64,000 nucleotides of DNA from Microbacterium sp. lyk4-40-TSB-66 (GTDB lineage: Bacteria; Actinomycetota; Actinomycetes; Actinomycetales; Microbacteriaceae), in NCBI RefSeq assembly GCF_030209475.1, contig NZ_JARVRW010000001.1, positions 310,001 through 374,000 of the forward strand, given 5' to 3'. Under the pieces are notes generated by a model that saw nothing but the letters and a program-made list of their open reading frames with translations, had not been told where the DNA came from and made no database searches. Shown one piece after another: positions 44,851 through 53,820 of the stretch. Every line of letters begins with the position of its first letter. The stretch's first letter is position 1. A program made the position numbers and the translations under genes.

Positions 44851-44950
44851 CGCCGACCGGTGCCGCCACCGCGCCCCCCTACGCCCCGCGCCGACCGGTG
44901 CTGCCACCGCGCCCCCCTACGCCCCGCGCTGACCGGTGCCGCCACCGCGC
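44851..44950. repeat. 38-bp tandem repeat, about 2.6 copies
   Basis: Units start at 44851, 44889 and 44927, period 38 bp, each beginning CGCCGACCGGTGCCGCCACC (the third has CGCTGACC). It lies in the 292-bp gap upstream of the phosphoribosyltransferase gene, which otherwise shows no gene. Confidence 0.8.
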
Positions 44951-44977
44951 CCGGCGCGGCGTTCTCGAACGAACGCC

Positions 44978-44983
44978 TAGGGT
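44978..44983 (+). promoter_or_regulatory. -10 hexamer TAGGGT upstream of phosphoribosyltransferase
   Basis: TAGGGT lies 26 nt before GTG 45010, leaving a short leader with GGAGAGG as ribosome-binding site; this gene is an exception to the leaderless pattern. Confidence 0.45.
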
Positions 44984-45009
44984 GAGAGCAGTCGAGGAGA
45001 GGATCCGGT

Positions 45010-45495
45010 GTGACGGACGAGCGCGAACGGTTGAGCTGGGACGATTTCGGGGTCGCGACGCGCGACATCTCGCGCGCGATCGTCGCCGACGGGTTCCGTC
45101 CCGAGGTGGTCGTCGCCATCGCGCGGGGCGGGCTTCTTCCGGGAGGGGCGATCGCCTACGGACTCGGCGTGAAGAACTGCGGAGCGCTCAACGTCGAGTT
45201 CTACACGGGCGTCGGCACCGTGCTGGACGCACCCGAGGTGCTGCCCCCGGCGCTGGACCTGTCGTACCTCGAGGGTCGCCGCGTGCTGCTCGTCGACGAC
45301 GTCGCCGACAGTGGTCGCACGCTCGATCTCGCCGTCAAACTGCTCGACCGGCACGGCGCCGAGGCGCGGTCCGCCGTGATCTACACGAAGCCGACGACGG
45401 TCGTGACGCCGGACTACTCCTGGAAGGACACGACCCTCTGGATCGAGTTCCCCTGGTCGCACCTCGGGTCGGTGCACGAAGAAGACGCGGCGTGA
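45010..45495 (+). CDS. Phosphoribosyltransferase (purine, Gpt/Hpt-like)
   Basis: 161 residues from GTG 45010. The PRPP-binding motif is [44 protein letters not shown] supplies the loop with the second PRPP contact, and WIEFPWSH near the C-terminus fits xanthine/hypoxanthine phosphoribosyltransferases. Likely salvages a purine base to its nucleotide; base preference is uncertain. Its stop overlaps the ung start (GTGA), so the two are [12 protein letters not shown]. Confidence 0.88.
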   Translation: MTDERERLSWDDFGVATRDISRAIVADGFRPEVVVAIARGGLLPGGAIAYGLGVKNCGALNVEFYTGVGTVLDAPEVLPPALDLSYLEGRRVLLVDDVADSGRTLDLAVKLLDRHGAEARSAVIYTKPTTVVTPDYSWKDTTLWIEFPWSHLGSVHEEDAA

Positions 45496-46178
45496 CCGCG
45501 AAGTCCCTCGCCGAACTCGCCCATGCCGGGCTGATCGACTCCACGTGGGTGGAGCCCCTCGCCCCCGTCGCCGACGACATCGCCGCGCTCGGCGAACGTC
45601 TGCGACAGGAGGGCGAGCCGTATCTTCCGGCCGGCGAGCTCGTGCTGCGCGCCTTCCGCACACCGCTGGACGCCGTCCGGGTGCTCATCGTCGGACAGGA
45701 TCCCTACCCGACGCCGGGTCACCCGATCGGGCTGTCGTTCGCGGTCGATCCGCACGTGCGGCCCGTGCCGCGCAGCCTCGCGAACATCTACCGCGAGCTC
45801 TCCGACGACCTCGGTATCGCCCCCGTCCCGCACGGAGATCTCTCGGCGTGGGCGGCGCAGGGCGTCATGCTGTTGAACCGGGTCCTGACGGTGGCACCGG
45901 GGTCGCCGGCATCCCATCGCGGCTGGGGGTGGGAACGCGTCACCGAGCATGCCATCCGCTGTCTCGTCGAACGGGATGCGCCGCTGGTCGCAGTGCTCTG
46001 GGGACGGGATGCCATCAACCTCACCCCCCTGCTCGCGAACACCGCCATCGTCTCGTCGCCGCACCCTTCGCCGCTGTCGGCCAGCCGGGGCTTCTTCGGC
46101 TCGAAGCCGTTCTCGCAGGTCAATTCCCTGCTGGCGGAGCAAGGCGCGGACGCCGTGGACTGGCGCCTCCCGGCCTGA
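45492..46178 (+). CDS. ung: Uracil-DNA glycosylase, family 1
   Basis: 228 residues from GTG 45492. The water-activating motif is [21 protein letters not shown] (GQDPYP rather than GQDPYH, common in actinobacteria), the uracil-binding Asn is in [11 protein letters not shown], and the DNA-intercalating loop is [22 protein letters not shown] (HPSPLSA). It removes uracil from DNA at the start of base-excision repair. Overlaps the phosphoribosyltransferase stop by 4 nt. Confidence 0.96.
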   Translation: MTAKSLAELAHAGLIDSTWVEPLAPVADDIAALGERLRQEGEPYLPAGELVLRAFRTPLDAVRVLIVGQDPYPTPGHPIGLSFAVDPHVRPVPRSLANIYRELSDDLGIAPVPHGDLSAWAAQGVMLLNRVLTVAPGSPASHRGWGWERVTEHAIRCLVERDAPLVAVLWGRDAINLTPLLANTAIVSSPHPSPLSASRGFFGSKPFSQVNSLLAEQGADAVDWRLPA

Positions 46179-46240
46179 CGGCGTCGTCATCCGGCCCGAC
46201 GTCGGGGCTCGGTGACACGCGCGCGAAACGGCGCCGCCCG

Positions 46241-46246
46241 TAGAGT
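46241..46246 (+). promoter_or_regulatory. -10 hexamer TAGAGT, 6 nt before GTG
   Basis: TAGAGT ends 6 nt before GTG 46253; leaderless pattern and support for this start. Confidence 0.5.
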
Positions 46247-46252
46247 TACGAC

Positions 46253-46864
46253 GTGCTGGAAGAGGAGTACGAGAAGAGCCGTCGGCGACCACCTGCGCAT
46301 CTGCGCCGTGCTCCCGAGCCCGAGCGCCCGTTCTCGTTCGAGATCCGTCCGGCCACCGAGGCCGACATCCCCGACATCCGGGAGATCTACAACTACTACG
46401 TGCGCAACTCCGTCGTCACCTTCGACGAGAAGGCGTGGACCATCGCCAAATGGCGCGACAAGTTCGCCACCCTGCAGAGGCTGAAGCTGCCCTTCCTCGT
46501 GGCGGAGTCGCCCAGCGGCCAGATCCTCGGTTACGCGCTCGTGCAGCCGTGGCAGTCGAAGTCCGCCTACCGGTACACGGTCGAGAACTCGATCTACCTC
46601 GGTCAGGCGGCGGCGGGCAAGGGTCTCGGACGAGCTCTGCTCGAGGCGCTCATCGCCGCCTGCCAGGAGCTCGGCATCCGCGAGATGGTCGCCGCGATCA
46701 GCGACAAGGGGGCCGACGCCTCGATCGCGCTCCACGAGAAGCTCGGGTTCACCGAGGTCGGCCGGATGGGCCGCGTGGGCTTCAAGTTCGGCCGCTGGCT
46801 CGGCGTGGTCTACCTGCAGAAGAGCATCCCGTCGAAGAAGAAGCGGCGAAAGCTCTTCGGCTGA
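46253..46864 (+). CDS. GNAT acetyltransferase (phosphinothricin/amino-acid N-acetyltransferase-like)
   Basis: 203 residues. After a basic N-terminal extension of about 27 residues, the GNAT fold begins IRPATEADIPDIREIYNYYV with VVTFDEKAWT, the acetyl-CoA loop is GQAAAGKGLGRALLEALIAAC, and GFTEVGRMGRVGFKFGRWLGVVYLQK near the end (in pieces) matches the Pat/MnaT group that acetylates phosphinothricin, methionine sulfone or related amino acids. The C-terminus is very basic (SKKKRRKLFG). Confidence 0.85.
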   Translation: MLEEEYEKSRRRPPAHLRRAPEPERPFSFEIRPATEADIPDIREIYNYYVRNSVVTFDEKAWTIAKWRDKFATLQRLKLPFLVAESPSGQILGYALVQPWQSKSAYRYTVENSIYLGQAAAGKGLGRALLEALIAACQELGIREMVAAISDKGADASIALHEKLGFTEVGRMGRVGFKFGRWLGVVYLQKSIPSKKKRRKLFG

Positions 46865-46906
46865 CGCCACCGTCGTCGCCGAGGGCGGCCCGATCGTCGT
46901 CAGGAT

Positions 46907-47000
46907 GCCGCTCGCTGCCTCGCCGGTGCGCTCGGTGCCTCGGCGGTGCGCTCGGTGCCTCGGCGGTGCGCTCGGTGCCTCGGCGGCGCTCGCTGCTTCG
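46907..47000. repeat. 20-bp tandem repeat, 3 exact plus flanking partial copies
   Basis: CGGCGGTGCGCTCGGTGCCT repeats at 46921, 46941 and 46961 (the first with one change), flanked by degenerate copies. It fills the gap between the GNAT gene and the convergent inhibitor gene. Confidence 0.8.
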
Positions 47001-47008
47001 ACGGCGTC

Positions 47009-47335
47009 TCAGTGACCGCGCGGCTGCGGACGCGCCGCCTGACGTACCTCGTCGACGAGCGTGCGCCACGCACCCTCGACCTGTGCGTCGCCCAGGCGCG
47101 CCTGGTGCACGGGCGCACCGCCGTGATGCACCTCGATGCGCCACTGGTAGCGATCTGCCCCGGCCGTCGGCGCGGGAGTGGCATCCCAGGGGCAGCTCTC
47201 GACGAGCTCCCTCCAGCGCGCCGCGTGGTCGGCATCGGCCTCGGCCCGCCACTGCTTCGAGAGCCCGGCGATGCCACCCGATCGCACGACGACGATCGCC
47301 AGACGCTCGTAGCTGGCGGCTTCAGGCTGCGGCAT
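47009..47335 (-). CDS. Emfourin-like inhibitor of the M4 protease
   Basis: 108 residues from ATG 47335, overlapping the 3' end of the protease gene by 14 nt. RLAIVVVRSGGIAGLSKQWRA at the N-terminus, then WRELVESCPW, DRYQWRIEVHHGG and WRTLVDEVRQ, is the pattern of the emfourin family, small cytosolic inhibitors of protealysin-like proteases encoded beside them. It has no signal peptide, consistent with the lack of one in the protease. Direct neighbour and overlap strongly support the pairing; the inhibitory activity itself is inferred. Confidence 0.85.
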   Translation of the reverse strand: MPQPEAASYERLAIVVVRSGGIAGLSKQWRAEADADHAARWRELVESCPWDATPAPTAGADRYQWRIEVHHGGAPVHQARLGDAQVEGAWRTLVDEVRQAARPQPRGH

Positions 47336-48380
47336 CCTCCACGACGCCGACTCCGGCCCATGCGGCACGGACGGCGGCGACCTCCTCAGACTCCTCACCG
47401 TACTCCGCAGCGGCCGCCGCGAGGGTGGCGGCCGCGAAGGAGGTGAAGTCGGCCGTGGGAGAGAGGGTGCCCGCGGTGAGGGTGCGGTACCAGATCAGGC
47501 CCGCGCGTTCCCAGGCGTTGCCGCCCAGGGCGGTGGCCACGAGGTAGAACGCCCGGTTGGGGATGCCCGAGTTGATGTGCACGCCGCCGTTGTCGTCGTC
47601 GGTCTCGACGTAGTCGCGCATGTGCCCCGGCTGCGGGTCTTTGCCGAGCACGTCGTCGTCGTAGGCCGTGCCGGGCGCCTTCATCGATCGCAGTGCCTCG
47701 CCCTGGACGTCGGGCGCGAAGATACCCGCCCCGATGAGCCAGGTCGCCTCGTCTGCCTGCTGGCCGAGGTGGTGCTGCTCGGCGAGGGCCCCGAAGACGT
47801 CGGAGAGCGACTCGTTGAGAGCACCGGACTGCCCCTGGTATTCCAAGCCGCCGGCGGCCTCGGTCACGCCGTGGCCGAGCTCGTGCGCGATGACGCTGAG
47901 GGAGCGCGTGAACCCGACGAACACCTCGCCGTCGCCGTCGCCGAAGACCATGCGCTCGCCGTTCCAGAACGCGTTGTCGTAATCGTCGCCGAAGTGCACC
48001 GTGGCCAGCAGCGAGCCGCCGGCCGCGTCGATCCCGTCGCGCGAGAAGGCGTCCCAGAAGAAGTCGTAGGTCGATCCCAGACCGTCGTATGCCTCGTCGA
48101 CGGCGGCGTCGCCGCTGGGGGCCTCGTCTTCGCTGCGCACCCGGCGCCCCGGCAGGTTCTCGGTGTTGCCGGCATCGGAGATGATGCGATCGGGGGCGGG
48201 TGCGGTCTCGGCGACGAGGGCGTCGCCGTCGATCGACAAACGCAGTCGGGTGCGGGCGGGCCGCGGAGGACGCGGCACGGCCAGCGTCTTGCGGGCGGCG
48301 GCGGCGGCCCGTGCGAGACGGGGGTCGTCGGTCTGGGCGAGACGGTCGAGCAGGAAGGGGGGAACGATGCCGGCGATCAT
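47322..48380 (-). CDS. Protealysin-like M4 zinc metallopeptidase
   Basis: 352 residues from ATG 48380 (MIAGIVPPFLLDRLAQ); the short propeptide begins with the IVPPFLL motif typical of protealysins, so I prefer this to ATG 48410. No signal peptide. The zinc site is VIAHELGHGVTEAAGG with the third ligand in GALNESLSDVFGALAEQ, and the catalytic His lies in GGVHINSGIPNRAFYLVA. Protealysin-like enzymes are made intracellularly and activated by removal of the propeptide. The next gene encodes an emfourin-like inhibitor, forming a protease-inhibitor pair. Confidence 0.92.
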   Translation of the reverse strand: MIAGIVPPFLLDRLAQTDDPRLARAAAAARKTLAVPRPPRPARTRLRLSIDGDALVAETAPAPDRIISDAGNTENLPGRRVRSEDEAPSGDAAVDEAYDGLGSTYDFFWDAFSRDGIDAAGGSLLATVHFGDDYDNAFWNGERMVFGDGDGEVFVGFTRSLSVIAHELGHGVTEAAGGLEYQGQSGALNESLSDVFGALAEQHHLGQQADEATWLIGAGIFAPDVQGEALRSMKAPGTAYDDDVLGKDPQPGHMRDYVETDDDNGGVHINSGIPNRAFYLVATALGGNAWERAGLIWYRTLTAGTLSPTADFTSFAAATLAAAAAEYGEESEEVAAVRAAWAGVGVVEDAAA

Positions 48381-48489
48381 GCGCCCGAGGCTAGCGCGCA
48401 CCTCCGACATCGCGGCATCCCTTGCCCTCGACCTGGGGGCGGATTCCCATCCGCGCGCGTGGGGGAGGAGCCGTGCTCGACGCGACGAC

Positions 48490-48525
48490 CCACGGGTACC
48501 GCGACGGTCCACGGGTACCGCGACG
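48490..48525. repeat. 19-bp tandem duplication (CCACGGGTACCGCGACG)
   Basis: Two copies at 48490-48506 and 48509-48525 in the 242-bp gap between the protease and ABC-transporter genes. A looser repeat of GCCGCCGGAT with GAAGAGG follows up to about 48620. No gene seen. Confidence 0.7.
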
Positions 48526-48622
48526 ATCCGCTCGCCGGCGGATCCCTGGCGAAGAGGCCCGCGCCGCCGGATCCCCGGGTCGAACGCCCCGCACCGCCGG
48601 ATTCCCGCCAAGAGGACCCGCG

Positions 48623-49414
48623 TCAGCGCGGCAGCGTCGGGATGGATGCCAGCAGCCGGCGCGTGTAGGCGGCCTGCGGCTGCAGCAGGACCTTCTCGGT
48701 CGGACCCTGCTCGACGATGCGGCCGTCCTTCATCACGACCACCTGATCGCAGACGTTCTGGACGACGCCGATGTCGTGCGACACCAGCACCAGGGTCAGC
48801 TGCTCCTCGACGCGCAGTCGCGCCACCAGGCGGAGGATCTGCGCCCGCACCGTCACGTCGAGCGCCGACAGCGGTTCGTCGCCGACGAGGATGCGCGGCC
48901 GGTGCACGATGGCGCGCGCGAGCGCGATGCGCTGTCGCTGTCCGCCCGAGAACTCGTGGGGGAAGCGCTCCGCCATGTCGGGCTCGAGTCCGACCTGCTC
49001 CAGGACCTCCCGCACGCGCGCGCGGCGATCGCCCTCGATGCCGAGCGCCCACAGGGGCTCGCCCACGATGCGTCCGACGCTCATGCGGGGGTCGAGAGAG
49101 GCGTAGGGATCCTGGAAGACGACCCCGGTCGTGCGACGGAGCCAGTGCAGCGAACGCGCCGACCGCCGCGCATCCACCGCGCGTCCGTCGACTTCGACGG
49201 TCCCCGACGTCGCGACATCGAGTCCGAGCAGGAGGCGCACCAGCGTCGACTTGCCCGAGCCCGACTCGCCGATGATGCCGACCGCGGAGCCCGCGAGCAC
49301 CGAGATGTCGACGTCGACGAGAACCGGGGTGCGTTCGGCGCGTCCGAATCCGCGGGTGCGGGGGGTCGGGTAGTCGCGCGAGAGTCCTCGCGCCCGCATG
49401 ATCGTCTCGGTCAT
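48623..49414 (-). CDS. Peptide ABC transporter ATP-binding protein (DppF/OppF type)
   Basis: 263 residues. Walker [19 protein letters not shown]-loop [16 protein letters not shown], signature [16 protein letters not shown], Walker [15 protein letters not shown]. The last gene of a five-gene operon; its ATG overlaps the stop of the other ATPase gene by 4 nt. With that gene it forms the heterodimeric ATPase of a dipeptide/oligopeptide importer. Confidence 0.94.
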   Translation of the reverse strand: MTETIMRARGLSRDYPTPRTRGFGRAERTPVLVDVDISVLAGSAVGIIGESGSGKSTLVRLLLGLDVATSGTVEVDGRAVDARRSARSLHWLRRTTGVVFQDPYASLDPRMSVGRIVGEPLWALGIEGDRRARVREVLEQVGLEPDMAERFPHEFSGGQRQRIALARAIVHRPRILVGDEPLSALDVTVRAQILRLVARLRVEEQLTLVLVSHDIGVVQNVCDQVVVMKDGRIVEQGPTEKVLLQPQAAYTRRLLASIPTLPR

Positions 49415-50352
49415 GGCGTCCGCTCCGTCTCCGAGGCGCCGGGCGCCTCAGCCGGGGGTGGGGAGTCCGTCATCCCGTCCGGGGGATCGTCGACCACCCC
49501 GCCGCTCGCCGCGGGGAATGCGGATTCGTCGGCGACCGCTCTCGCCCCGGCATCCGAGACCGATGCCTGCGGACGCTCCGGATGCCACAGGGTGGCCGTC
49601 GCGTCGCGGAGCAGGGCACGCGTGACCGGCGACGACGGCGCCCGCAGCAGGTCGGCGACACCGCCCTGCTCGACGACCCTCCCGTGCTCGAGGACGACGG
49701 CGTGGGTGGCGACCTGCGCGAGCACCGCGAGGTCGTGGGTGATGAAGACCAGCGACATGCCGGCATCCTGGACGAGGGTGCGCAGCAGCGCGAGGACACC
49801 CGCTTGGATCGTCACGTCCAGCGCGGTGGTCGGCTCGTCGGCGATGAGCAGGCGCGGGCGGCAGGCGAGCGCCATGGCGATCGCGACGCGCTGACGCTGG
49901 CCCCCGGACAATTGGTGCGGGTACCGCGAGACGATGCGCTCGGGGTCGGGCAGGGCGACGCGTTCCGCCTCGGTGACGGCCCTACGCAGCGCCTCGCGGC
50001 GCGAGACGCGCTCGTGGATGCGCACCGACTCGCCGATCTGACGGCCGACCGTGCGGATGGGGTTCAAGGCGGTGCGGGGCTCCTGGAAGACCATGCCGAT
50101 GTCGTCGCCGCGGAGGCGTGCGAGCTCGCGGTCGGGCAGTCCCAGGATCTCGCGCCCGTTCCAGCGGACGCTGCCGCTCGCCCGCGCCCCGTCGGGCAGG
50201 AGCCCGAGGATCGCGAGGGCCGTGAGCGACTTGCCCGAGCCGGACTCGCCGATGATGCCCACTCGCGCTCCATCGGGAACCGCGAACGAGACGCCGTCAA
50301 CGACCGGGCGTCGGCCGATCTCGATGCGCAGGTCGGTCACCTCGAGGCTCAC
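49411..50352 (-). CDS. Peptide ABC transporter ATP-binding protein (DppD/OppD type)
   Basis: 313 residues from GTG 50352. Walker [21 protein letters not shown]-loop [16 protein letters not shown], signature [16 protein letters not shown], Walker [15 protein letters not shown]. The C-terminal 50 residues are a low-complexity Pro/Ala/Asp tail ([12 protein letters not shown] and following) in place of the Cys-rich iron-sulfur segment of some DppD proteins. Overlaps both neighbours by 4 nt. Confidence 0.93.
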   Translation of the reverse strand: MSLEVTDLRIEIGRRPVVDGVSFAVPDGARVGIIGESGSGKSLTALAILGLLPDGARASGSVRWNGREILGLPDRELARLRGDDIGMVFQEPRTALNPIRTVGRQIGESVRIHERVSRREALRRAVTEAERVALPDPERIVSRYPHQLSGGQRQRVAIAMALACRPRLLIADEPTTALDVTIQAGVLALLRTLVQDAGMSLVFITHDLAVLAQVATHAVVLEHGRVVEQGGVADLLRAPSSPVTRALLRDATATLWHPERPQASVSDAGARAVADESAFPAASGGVVDDPPDGMTDSPPPAEAPGASETERTP

Positions 50353-51218
50353 GCGACCACCCCCGGCACGTGCAGGCGGGCGGAGGGTGCGCGTTCGGAG
50401 AGCGTGGGATCGGCGGCCTCCCGCAGGGCGTCGCCGAGCAGGTTGAGCCCCAGCACGGTGAGGGTGATGGCCAGTCCCGGCCACACGACCGTCAGCGGGT
50501 GCACGGCGATGTAGGCCTGCAGATCGCTCAGCAGCACGCCCCACGAGGGCTGCGTGACCGGGGCGCCGAAGCCGAGGTACGACAGTCCCGCCTCGGCGAG
50601 CACCGCCACCGCCATGCCCCACGACAGCTGCACGATGAACACCGGAGCGACGTTGGGCAAGAGGTGTCGGGTGAGGTTCTGCCACGTCGTCAGGCCGCTC
50701 GCGCGCCCGGCGAGTACGTAGTCGCTGTGCAAAACACGGCGCAGCTCCGGCCGCGTCACCCGGGCGACGTTCACCCCGAAGCCGATGCCCACCGCCCAGA
50801 TGACGACGGCGAGAGAGCCGCCCCACACGGCGGAGATCATCATCGCGATGATGAGCACCGGGAAGGCGATCAGGATGTCGACGAGCACCGCGACGCTCTC
50901 GCGGACCCACCGTGTGGTGAGCGAGCCCAGCGCCGCGAGGGCGATGCCGAGCACCGAGGCCACCACGCCGGCCCCGACGGCGACGATCACCGTCGTGCGC
51001 GCGCCAGCCATCAGCAGACTGGCGATGTCGCGACCGCTGTTGTCGGTGCCCAGCACGTGCGGCCACGACGGATCGCTCCAGCGCTCCCGCGCATCGACGG
51101 CCGCCGGATCGAACGGCGTCCACACGACCGACACGAGCGCCGTGATGAGAACGAGGAGGACGATGAGGATGCCGAACCGGCCGGTTCCGAGCCCCCAGAG
51201 ACGTCGCAGCGTGGTCAT
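50349..51218 (-). CDS. Peptide ABC transporter permease (DppC type)
   Basis: 289 residues from ATG 51218. About six hydrophobic segments, the N-terminal HVLGTDNSGRDIASLLMAGAR motif (in pieces) of DppC-type permeases and the EAA loop RASGLTTWQNLTRHLLPNV that docks on the ATPases. Overlaps the DppB-type stop by ATGA. It forms the channel with the DppB-type subunit. Confidence 0.93.
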   Translation of the reverse strand: MTTLRRLWGLGTGRFGILIVLLVLITALVSVVWTPFDPAAVDARERWSDPSWPHVLGTDNSGRDIASLLMAGARTTVIVAVGAGVVASVLGIALAALGSLTTRWVRESVAVLVDILIAFPVLIIAMMISAVWGGSLAVVIWAVGIGFGVNVARVTRPELRRVLHSDYVLAGRASGLTTWQNLTRHLLPNVAPVFIVQLSWGMAVAVLAEAGLSYLGFGAPVTQPSWGVLLSDLQAYIAVHPLTVVWPGLAITLTVLGLNLLGDALREAADPTLSERAPSARLHVPGVVA

Positions 51219-52165
51219 GCGGCCTCCCGCTGTCGGGGGTCGACGAGACGGTGGACCAGGTCGACCAGGAATCCCACGAAGAGCACGAAGCCGGTCAATG
51301 CGAGGAGCTCGCCCTGCACCTTCGGCAGGTCGCGTGAGGCCACGTCGCCGACGAGCATGCGGCCGATCCCCGGAAGGGTGAACAGCTGCTCGATGATCAC
51401 CGCTCCCACGATGACGCCCGCGATCTGCAGACCCAGCACGGTGATGACCGAGAGTCCGACGTTGGGGAGGCCGTGGCTGAGCAGCGCGCGCGTACGGGTG
51501 AGTCCTTTCGCGGCGGCCGTCCGCACGTAGTCCTGTCCGAGCGCCTGGAGTGTGGCGCTCCGGACGAAGCGCAGGAGCATGGCGCCCTCGACCACGCCGA
51601 TGGTCACGGCGGGCAGCACGAGCGCGCGGAAGGCTGCGGCGGGGTCGTCCCATCCCGCCCGGGGGAAGCCCTGCGGCGGCAGCCACCCCAGCCACACCGA
51701 GAACACGACCACCAGCATGAGACCCGCCCAGACCACCGGGACCGCCGCCAGCGCCTGCGCGACGACACTCACCGCGGTGCCGCTCGCGCGCCGTCGTCCG
51801 AGAGCCGACAGCACGCCGAACGGGATGCCGACCAGCAGCGCGACCGTGAGCGACATGGCCGCGAGGGGAACGGTCACCCGCGCCTTGTCGGCCAGCTCCG
51901 CGGCGACCGGTGTCCCCGTGACGAGGGAGGTGCCGAGGTCGCCGTGCAGCAACCCGCCGATCCAGTCGCCGTACTGCGACCACAGCGGCACGTCGAGGCC
52001 GAGATCGGCGCGCACGGCGGCGATCTGCGCGGGCGTCGCCTCGGCGCCGGCGATGAGCTGCGCGACGTCGCCCGGGAGGACCCGGAGCGAGAGGAAGATC
52101 AGCACGCTGGCCACGGCCAGGCCCAGCACGAGCAGGCCCAGCCGTGTCAGCGCGTAGCGGATCAC
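51215..52165 (-). CDS. Peptide ABC transporter permease (DppB type)
   Basis: 316 residues with six hydrophobic segments. The start YALTRLGLLVLGLAVASVLIF, the periplasmic loop DLGTSLVTGTPVAAEL and the EAA loop TAAAKGLTRTRALLSHGLPN are typical of DppB/GsiC permeases. ATG overlaps the binding-protein stop by 4 nt. Confidence 0.93.
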   Translation of the reverse strand: MIRYALTRLGLLVLGLAVASVLIFLSLRVLPGDVAQLIAGAEATPAQIAAVRADLGLDVPLWSQYGDWIGGLLHGDLGTSLVTGTPVAAELADKARVTVPLAAMSLTVALLVGIPFGVLSALGRRRASGTAVSVVAQALAAVPVVWAGLMLVVVFSVWLGWLPPQGFPRAGWDDPAAAFRALVLPAVTIGVVEGAMLLRFVRSATLQALGQDYVRTAAAKGLTRTRALLSHGLPNVGLSVITVLGLQIAGVIVGAVIIEQLFTLPGIGRMLVGDVASRDLPKVQGELLALTGFVLFVGFLVDLVHRLVDPRQREAA

Positions 52166-53673
52166 TCCGACGAGACCGTCACACCGGCCAGCGGCAGGCG
52201 CACGTTGAGGGAGTTCTTCGGGAAGCCGGCGACGTTCGTGCCCACCGCGGTCAGCGGCGTCGACAGGAACAGCCAGTCGGCGGCATCCTCGTCGCTGACG
52301 ATCCGGGCGGCCTCGGCCAGGAAGTCGGACGACTGCTGCTCGTCGGTCGTGGCGAGCGCCTGGGCGTACAGGCCCTGCACCTCGGCGTCGTCGTAGCCGA
52401 AGTAGTAGGACGGGTTGGCCCAGTTGCCGAAGTCACGGGCTTCGACGTGTCGGACGAAGCTGAGGTCGTAATCCTTGTTCGTGTAGACGTCCTGCAACCA
52501 GGCGGTGAAGTCGACCTGCTTCACCTGCAGCGTCACGCCCACGTCGGCGAACGACGACACCAGGAAAGTGGCGATCGTGCCGGGGTAGACGTTGGGGATG
52601 GTCAGCGTGAGGTTCAGGTTCTGCGCGCCCGCCTCGGCGAGCAGCTCGCGGGCTCGGTCGGGGTCGAAGGCGAGGGAGCCCGAGAGATCTTCGTAGCCGG
52701 GGTCGAGCGGCGGAATGGGGCCGTACAGGGTGTCGCCGTAGCCGAGGGTCTCGACGAGGGCGTCATGGTCGATGGCGAGGCGCAGGGCCTCACGCACCCG
52801 CTGATCGGCCAGGGGAGCCCGCTGGTTGTTGAACGCCAGGGTGCCCTTGTCGGTCGTCAGGCCCGACTCGATCGTGAAGTTCCCGCCGTCCTCGAGCTGA
52901 CCCCGCAGCTCGGGATCGATCTCGAGGGCCACGTCGAGGTCGCCGTTGACGGCGGCGTTGATGGCGGCGCTGTTGTCGGGGATGTAGTCGAGCACGACCT
53001 CGGCGACGCCGGCCTTCTCGCCCCAGTATCCGTCGTAGCGCGCGAGGGTGAGGCTCTGGCCCGTGTTCCAGCTCGCGACCGTGAACGGACCGGTGCCGTT
53101 GGCGGCGGTCTGGAGGTTCGTCGTATCGCCGCTGTTGAAGATGAGGCCCACGCGGCCCGTGAGGGTGAAGAGGAAGTCGATGTTGGGCTGCGCGAGGGTC
53201 ACCACGACGGTCGACGCGTCGGGGGAGGCGATCGAGGTCACTCCGGCGAGGTCGGAGCTGTCGGCGACGGTCGCATCGTCCTTCGCCGTCTGCAGGGAGG
53301 ACACGACGTCGTCGGCGCCGAACTCGCTGCCGTCGTGGAAGGTCACCCCCTGCCGCAGGGTGAAGGTGTAGGTGAGACCATCGGCCGACACGCTCCACTC
53401 CGTGGCGAGCGCCGGGGTGATGGCGTTGTCGTCGTCGGCGTTGCGCGTCACGAGTCCCTGGTAGACGTTGTCGACGAGTGCCTGCTCGAGGGCGGCGCCA
53501 CCGGTGCGGCGGATGTCGAGGTTCGACGGCTCGAGCGACAGGCGCACCGTGAGAGTGGCATCCGGATTCGCTTCGCCCGTGGGGTTCTGTGCGGTGTTCG
53601 AACCGGTGCACGAGGTGAGGAGCAGGGCTCCGATGAGAAGCGCACTCGTGGCGAGGGTGGTGCGGCGCAGCAT
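52162..53673 (-). CDS. Family-5 peptide-binding lipoprotein (DppA/OppA type)
   Basis: 503 residues. Lipoprotein signal MLRRTTLATSALLIGALLLT with lipobox LLTSC and lipidated C22. The SBP_bac_5 domain shows LVDNVYQGLVTRN, YTFTLRQGVTFHDGSEFGAD and GTGPFTVASWNTGQSLTLARY (in pieces). First gene of the importer operon. RBS AAAGGAC lies before the ATG. It is a useful contrast with the homologue at 20866-22119, which lacks any signal. The ligand (peptide or other) is unknown. Confidence 0.93.
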   Translation of the reverse strand: MLRRTTLATSALLIGALLLTSCTGSNTAQNPTGEANPDATLTVRLSLEPSNLDIRRTGGAALEQALVDNVYQGLVTRNADDDNAITPALATEWSVSADGLTYTFTLRQGVTFHDGSEFGADDVVSSLQTAKDDATVADSSDLAGVTSIASPDASTVVVTLAQPNIDFLFTLTGRVGLIFNSGDTTNLQTAANGTGPFTVASWNTGQSLTLARYDGYWGEKAGVAEVVLDYIPDNSAAINAAVNGDLDVALEIDPELRGQLEDGGNFTIESGLTTDKGTLAFNNQRAPLADQRVREALRLAIDHDALVETLGYGDTLYGPIPPLDPGYEDLSGSLAFDPDRARELLAEAGAQNLNLTLTIPNVYPGTIATFLVSSFADVGVTLQVKQVDFTAWLQDVYTNKDYDLSFVRHVEARDFGNWANPSYYFGYDDAEVQGLYAQALATTDEQQSSDFLAEAARIVSDEDAADWLFLSTPLTAVGTNVAGFPKNSLNVRLPLAGVTVSSE

Positions 53674-53820
53674 TGCGGGGTTGTCCTTTCGCAGGCCGAA
53701 GGCATCGGGGTGCTGTGGATGCCGTGCAGGGGTGGGAACAGCCTACTTTCACCCGTATTCCCTCCCTCCGTGTGTGACCGTGCGCGACGCCGTGTGACAC
53801 GGGGGAGGAGGGGCTCGTCT

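Noticed and set aside
44851-44950. Considered as a short CRISPR array
   Set aside because: The 38-bp units are contiguous with no variable spacers, and no cas genes are nearby.
46907-47000. Considered as a CRISPR array or coding repeat
   Set aside because: 20-bp units without spacers; no open frame with a start and ribosome-binding site covers them.
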